Source of the DNA: Leptospira ainazelensis | GTDB taxonomy: Bacteria; Spirochaetota; Leptospiria; Leptospirales; Leptospiraceae | Direction: 5' to 3' | Length of the DNA: 64,000 nucleotides | Assembly: GCF_016918785.1 (NCBI RefSeq) | Contig: NZ_JAFFPT010000033.1 | Location: 42,186-106,185, forward strand | Part shown: in pieces, positions 62,025-64,000 of the stretch | Position numbering within the stretch: the stretch's first letter is position 1 | Layout of the letters: the number at the start of each line of letters is the position of its first letter | Program-made: the position numbers and the translations under genes | Notes under the pieces: model-generated | Told to the model about the DNA's origin: nothing | The model's database searches: none | What the model saw: the letters and a program-made list of their open reading frames with translations, nothing else

Positions 62025-62546
62025 TTAGGTCCCCGTTTTAAGTCGTAATTCGGGAAATGGAGGAAGTAGAACTTCCGATTTCTCTAAGAAGGGATTCTCC
62101 GCAAATTTTGACTCCGGGTAAAGATCCATTTCTAAAAGTTTTACGAACATTCTGCACATTGAGATTCCATGGAAAAAGGATAACCTTTTGAGTTCGATCC
62201 AATCTTCCTCAAACGGGCGAAAGGAGAATCGGATCAGTCTCAGCCTTTGCTTCTGATAACCGATCTTATTTCTTGGAAAATGAAATTGGATCAAAACCAA
62301 GAGAGTTTTTTTCTTAAGACATTGATTCAGAAGCATTCTTAGCGAACCTGCGGCGAGAATTCTTTTTTCCAAATAAGGAATCAATTCTTTGGGAACGTTC
62401 AAATCCGAAGGTGAACCTATTTTTTTTAGAAATCCTCCGGTTTCGAAAAAGAAAGATTCTTTCTCCGAAGAAAGATCTTTTTTAGAACGATGGGGCTTTA
62501 AAAGCCTTAGATGTCTGATTGGTTGTTTTTCTTTTTTTGTCCTCAT
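62025..62546 (-). CDS. DUF1564 protein, copy 1
   Basis: 173 residues, very basic N-terminus (RTKKEKQPIRHLRLLKPHRS). The C-terminal half has the DUF1564 pattern: LIRFSFRPFEEDWIELKRLS followed by GISMCRMFVKLLEMD. The strand-helix-helix pattern around RFSFRP...DW.EL...S..C..F..LL recalls ribbon-helix-helix DNA-binding proteins, but that is my inference. DUF1564 proteins are a Leptospira-specific expanded family without known function. A paralogue is encoded at 62742-63314. Confidence 0.78.
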   Translation of the reverse strand: MRTKKEKQPIRHLRLLKPHRSKKDLSSEKESFFFETGGFLKKIGSPSDLNVPKELIPYLEKRILAAGSLRMLLNQCLKKKTLLVLIQFHFPRNKIGYQKQRLRLIRFSFRPFEEDWIELKRLSFFHGISMCRMFVKLLEMDLYPESKFAENPFLEKSEVLLPPFPELRLKTGT

Positions 62547-62741
62547 ACCGTTTACGGTTCCAAGAGAGTTTCAAAGGTAGCGGTTTTTCGAAAAAAAATC
62601 GTCTTTTCCATTTTTTTTTTTACACTCGGCTTGAACTGGGTATTTCTCGATAACTTCTTTTTTTTAAGAAATGTTTTTCTGTGATTCCTTTTGGACGGAA
62701 GACCAGCCCAACTCCCTCGGAAGATCCGTCTTAGTAAAGGT

Positions 62742-63314
62742 TCAAGAATCGAAAATGGAATTTCTCCTTACATTCCCTTCGGAAAAAAAAGAGAATGAAA
62801 TAAACTTTCTTCCAGGAAGAATACTCTGAATCAAAGAAATTCCGCCTCCTTTTCCTTTGATTCTCAAATCTTTATTCTCCTCGAATATGGATCTACTACG
62901 GTCGTCGAGAGACTGACCTTCATCAATCTGAAGAAGCATTATAAAAAGATTGCAAATGGAAAGACCATAATATCTCGCAACGACTCTAAGCTCGGCCCAA
63001 TCTGAAGAATCTGGACGAAACGAGAATCGGATCAGATTAAGATTTGTACTTTGATAAATAGTCTTTTCACTTTTTGAAAACGCAAACATCGAATGAAACT
63101 TGGAACGATTCTTCGATAGAATGATGGATAAAAAATTCTTTAGAGACCCAAATTTTGCAATTCGTCTGTTTAATGTAGGAACAAAGCGTTTTGGAATCCA
63201 AAGATCGGAAGAAGAAGCTCGCTTTATTTTGGATTCTGCCTTACTCTCGAAGGATCCTTTTTTTGAAAGCGAGCGAACGTGCTGTGAAGAAAGTATGTAT
63301 TCTTTTTTTCCCAT
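62742..63314 (-). CDS. DUF1564 protein, copy 2
   Basis: 190 residues. Same pattern as copy 1: LIRFSFRPDSSDWAELRVVA followed by LSICNLFIMLLQIDEG. Upstream of it WIPKRFVPTLNRRIAKFGSL parallels NVPKELIPYLEKRILAAGSL of copy 1, so the two are clear but diverged tandem paralogues. The C-terminal 45 residues differ. Basic overall and without signal or membrane segments. It is 195 bases upstream of copy 1 in the same orientation. Confidence 0.78.
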   Translation of the reverse strand: MGKKEYILSSQHVRSLSKKGSFESKAESKIKRASSSDLWIPKRFVPTLNRRIAKFGSLKNFLSIILSKNRSKFHSMFAFSKSEKTIYQSTNLNLIRFSFRPDSSDWAELRVVARYYGLSICNLFIMLLQIDEGQSLDDRSRSIFEENKDLRIKGKGGGISLIQSILPGRKFISFSFFSEGNVRRNSIFDS

Positions 63315-63420
63315 ACTTCTTCCGGTTCCGTTAAGAGCGAAAAAGAATGTATATTCCCTCAGAATTTTGGAAATTCTTTATTTTTCGATAAAAAAACTTC
63401 CGTGAAACAAAGGCTTGGTC

Positions 63421-63460
63421 GTTAGATCGTTCCTAAGAAACCTCTCAGGAACGATCTAAC
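63421..63460. terminator. Long perfect hairpin at 63.4 kb
   Basis: GTTAGATCGTTCCT and AGGAACGATCTAAC form a perfect 14 bp stem with a 12-base loop. The stem overlaps the last codons and stop of the possible 55-residue ORF on the minus strand. A short T-rich stretch is absent; a role as processing or stabilising hairpin is possible. Confidence 0.5.
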
Positions 63461-63612
63461 TGCAAAATTAGTAAATGATAGATACCGTCCGTTAAAACAT
63501 TGAGAAGGTATTTATTGTCTAACTTCTCGACCTCAGCTTCAATTGGAACAGGCGGAGTTCCGTCCAATTTCAAACTTGAGATAAAATACTTCTTCGTGAA
63601 TACAATTTGCAT
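63445..63612 (-). CDS. Possible small protein (55 aa)
   Basis: A clean frame MQIVFTKKYFISSLKLDGTP...ILQLDRS, with an in-frame stop two codons before the ATG, so the start is fixed. The upstream sequence GGATTAGAAA gives a weak ribosome binding site. The 15-base motif GGACGGAACTCCGCC lies in frame (DGTPP). Strand-rich small protein, no signal. It could be a fragment of a larger gene or a chance frame; its ending in the strong hairpin at 63421-63460 is in favour. Confidence 0.35.
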   Translation of the reverse strand: MQIVFTKKYFISSLKLDGTPPVPIEAEVEKLDNKYLLNVLTDGIYHLLILQLDRS

Positions 63613-63763
63613 TTTCTAATCCATCCAAATGCAAACTCCTTATTTAAAAACAAGTCGTATCGATCCTCAACAAGCCCCAAGACAAAGCTCCATTCTGCTT
63701 ATGGACCTTCTCCCAGTGCGTTCAAACGACCAATTTCGCCTAACGTCATACCTTTAGGACATA

Positions 63764-63796
63764 AACAAGGCCAGACAAAGTATGCCTGGCCTTGTT
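63764..63796 (-). terminator. Terminator-like hairpin
   Basis: AACAAGGCCAG and CTGGCCTTGTT form an 11 bp perfect stem with an 11-base loop. No strong T tract follows on the minus strand (only TTATG), and on the plus strand it is followed by GCTCTAAC. Confidence 0.45.
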
Positions 63797-63937
63797 GCTC
63801 TAACAGATCGAGTTCGAGAATACAACTTTCTCTTGGATCTTGTTTGATTCTTTAAATATAGAAAACTCCACAAGATTGATTCTGAATGGAATTAAAAACC
63901 GAAACTGAAAGGAATCAATATTCCTGAGGGCATAAAA

Positions 63938-63962
63938 AAGCCAAGCTGCTTGAGCTTGGCTT
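63938..63962 (-). terminator. Intrinsic terminator of a minus-strand gene beyond the window
   Basis: AAGCCAAGCT, loop of 5, AGCTTGGCTT with TTTTTT after the stem on the minus strand: a textbook terminator. It faces a transcript coming from the right, so a minus-strand gene probably ends just beyond or near position 64000. Confidence 0.75.
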
Positions 63963-64000
63963 ATCTTAAATTGATATACCTTTACAACATATAAACTGCG

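Larger units (their letters stand above)
63613..64000. other. Gene-poor right end of the window
   Basis: No convincing gene. Two hairpins are listed separately. A plus-strand frame at 63607-63855 crosses a terminator-like hairpin and is not convincing. Confidence 0.5.

Noticed and set aside
63607..63855. Plus-strand frame of 82 codons near the right end
   Set aside because: It runs through a perfect 11 bp hairpin, has no ribosome binding site and an unconvincing product.

Overview
The window looks like chromosomal DNA of a Leptospira species, most likely from the pathogenic group. Evidence: two tandem DUF1564 proteins (a family I know from Leptospira), a LysM lipoprotein matching LruA/LipL71, a DUF1554 lipoprotein, several spirochaete-style lipoproteins, and short palindromic repeats of the TGTAGGAACTCCTACA type between genes. 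No rRNA, tRNA, CRISPR array, prophage or complete insertion sequence was recognised. The species cannot be fixed from the sequence alone.

Layout. 0-6 kb: an EAL-type response regulator, then a three-part protein (2Fe-2S ferredoxin, class III nucleotide cyclase, and a C-terminal domain resembling ascorbate/cytochrome c peroxidase in which the proximal histidine is replaced by arginine), then a DUF898/M48 peptidase pair. 6-12.2 kb: hisC, a repeat-rich gap with a 56-residue gene, then rarA with a cysteine-rich small ORF, a DedA-like protein and mutL. 12.7-15.5 kb: two tandem PAS-GGDEF diguanylate cyclases followed by an unmistakable decayed third copy. 15.5-26 kb: DUF1554 lipoprotein, ClC channel, purM, FecR-domain lipoprotein, an ECF sigma factor and cupin (ChrR-like) pair separated by a dispersed repeat, murI, an aminotransferase, HtrA and a lipoprotein aminopeptidase.

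26.3-38.1 kb is a four-gene run on the minus strand: a STAS protein, a 1003-residue AsmA/YdbH-like protein, a DUF1318/YdbL-like lipoprotein and a giant lipoprotein of about 2588 residues (TolB-like propeller, long TPR array, two degenerate CHAT-like folds). The middle pair resembles the E. coli ydbH-ynbE-ydbL envelope lipid transport cluster; the giant lipoprotein is an addition I do not know from elsewhere. 38.3-44.4 kb: a GT2/GT-C glycosyltransferase pair, a membrane-bound HisKA_2-type histidine kinase and a fatty acid hydroxylase. 44.4-53.8 kb: purB with an epimerase and a membrane AraC-type regulator, then nadC, rel (bifunctional ppGpp enzyme), an oligopeptide-binding lipoprotein and a kinase-fold protein in one run. 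54-64 kb: DUF2628 protein, lruA, STAS, tgt, a Fur-family regulator, lptE, an M23 peptidase, an exported protein and the two DUF1564 genes, ending in a cluster of hairpins.

Themes are second-messenger signalling (cyclic nucleotide, c-di-GMP, ppGpp), envelope biogenesis and lipoproteins. The most novel items are the ferredoxin-cyclase-peroxidase-like fusion, the giant CHAT-like lipoprotein linked to the YdbH/YdbL-like genes, and a roughly 158 bp dispersed repeat with palindromic ends, one copy of which lies between the sigma factor and its likely anti-sigma partner.
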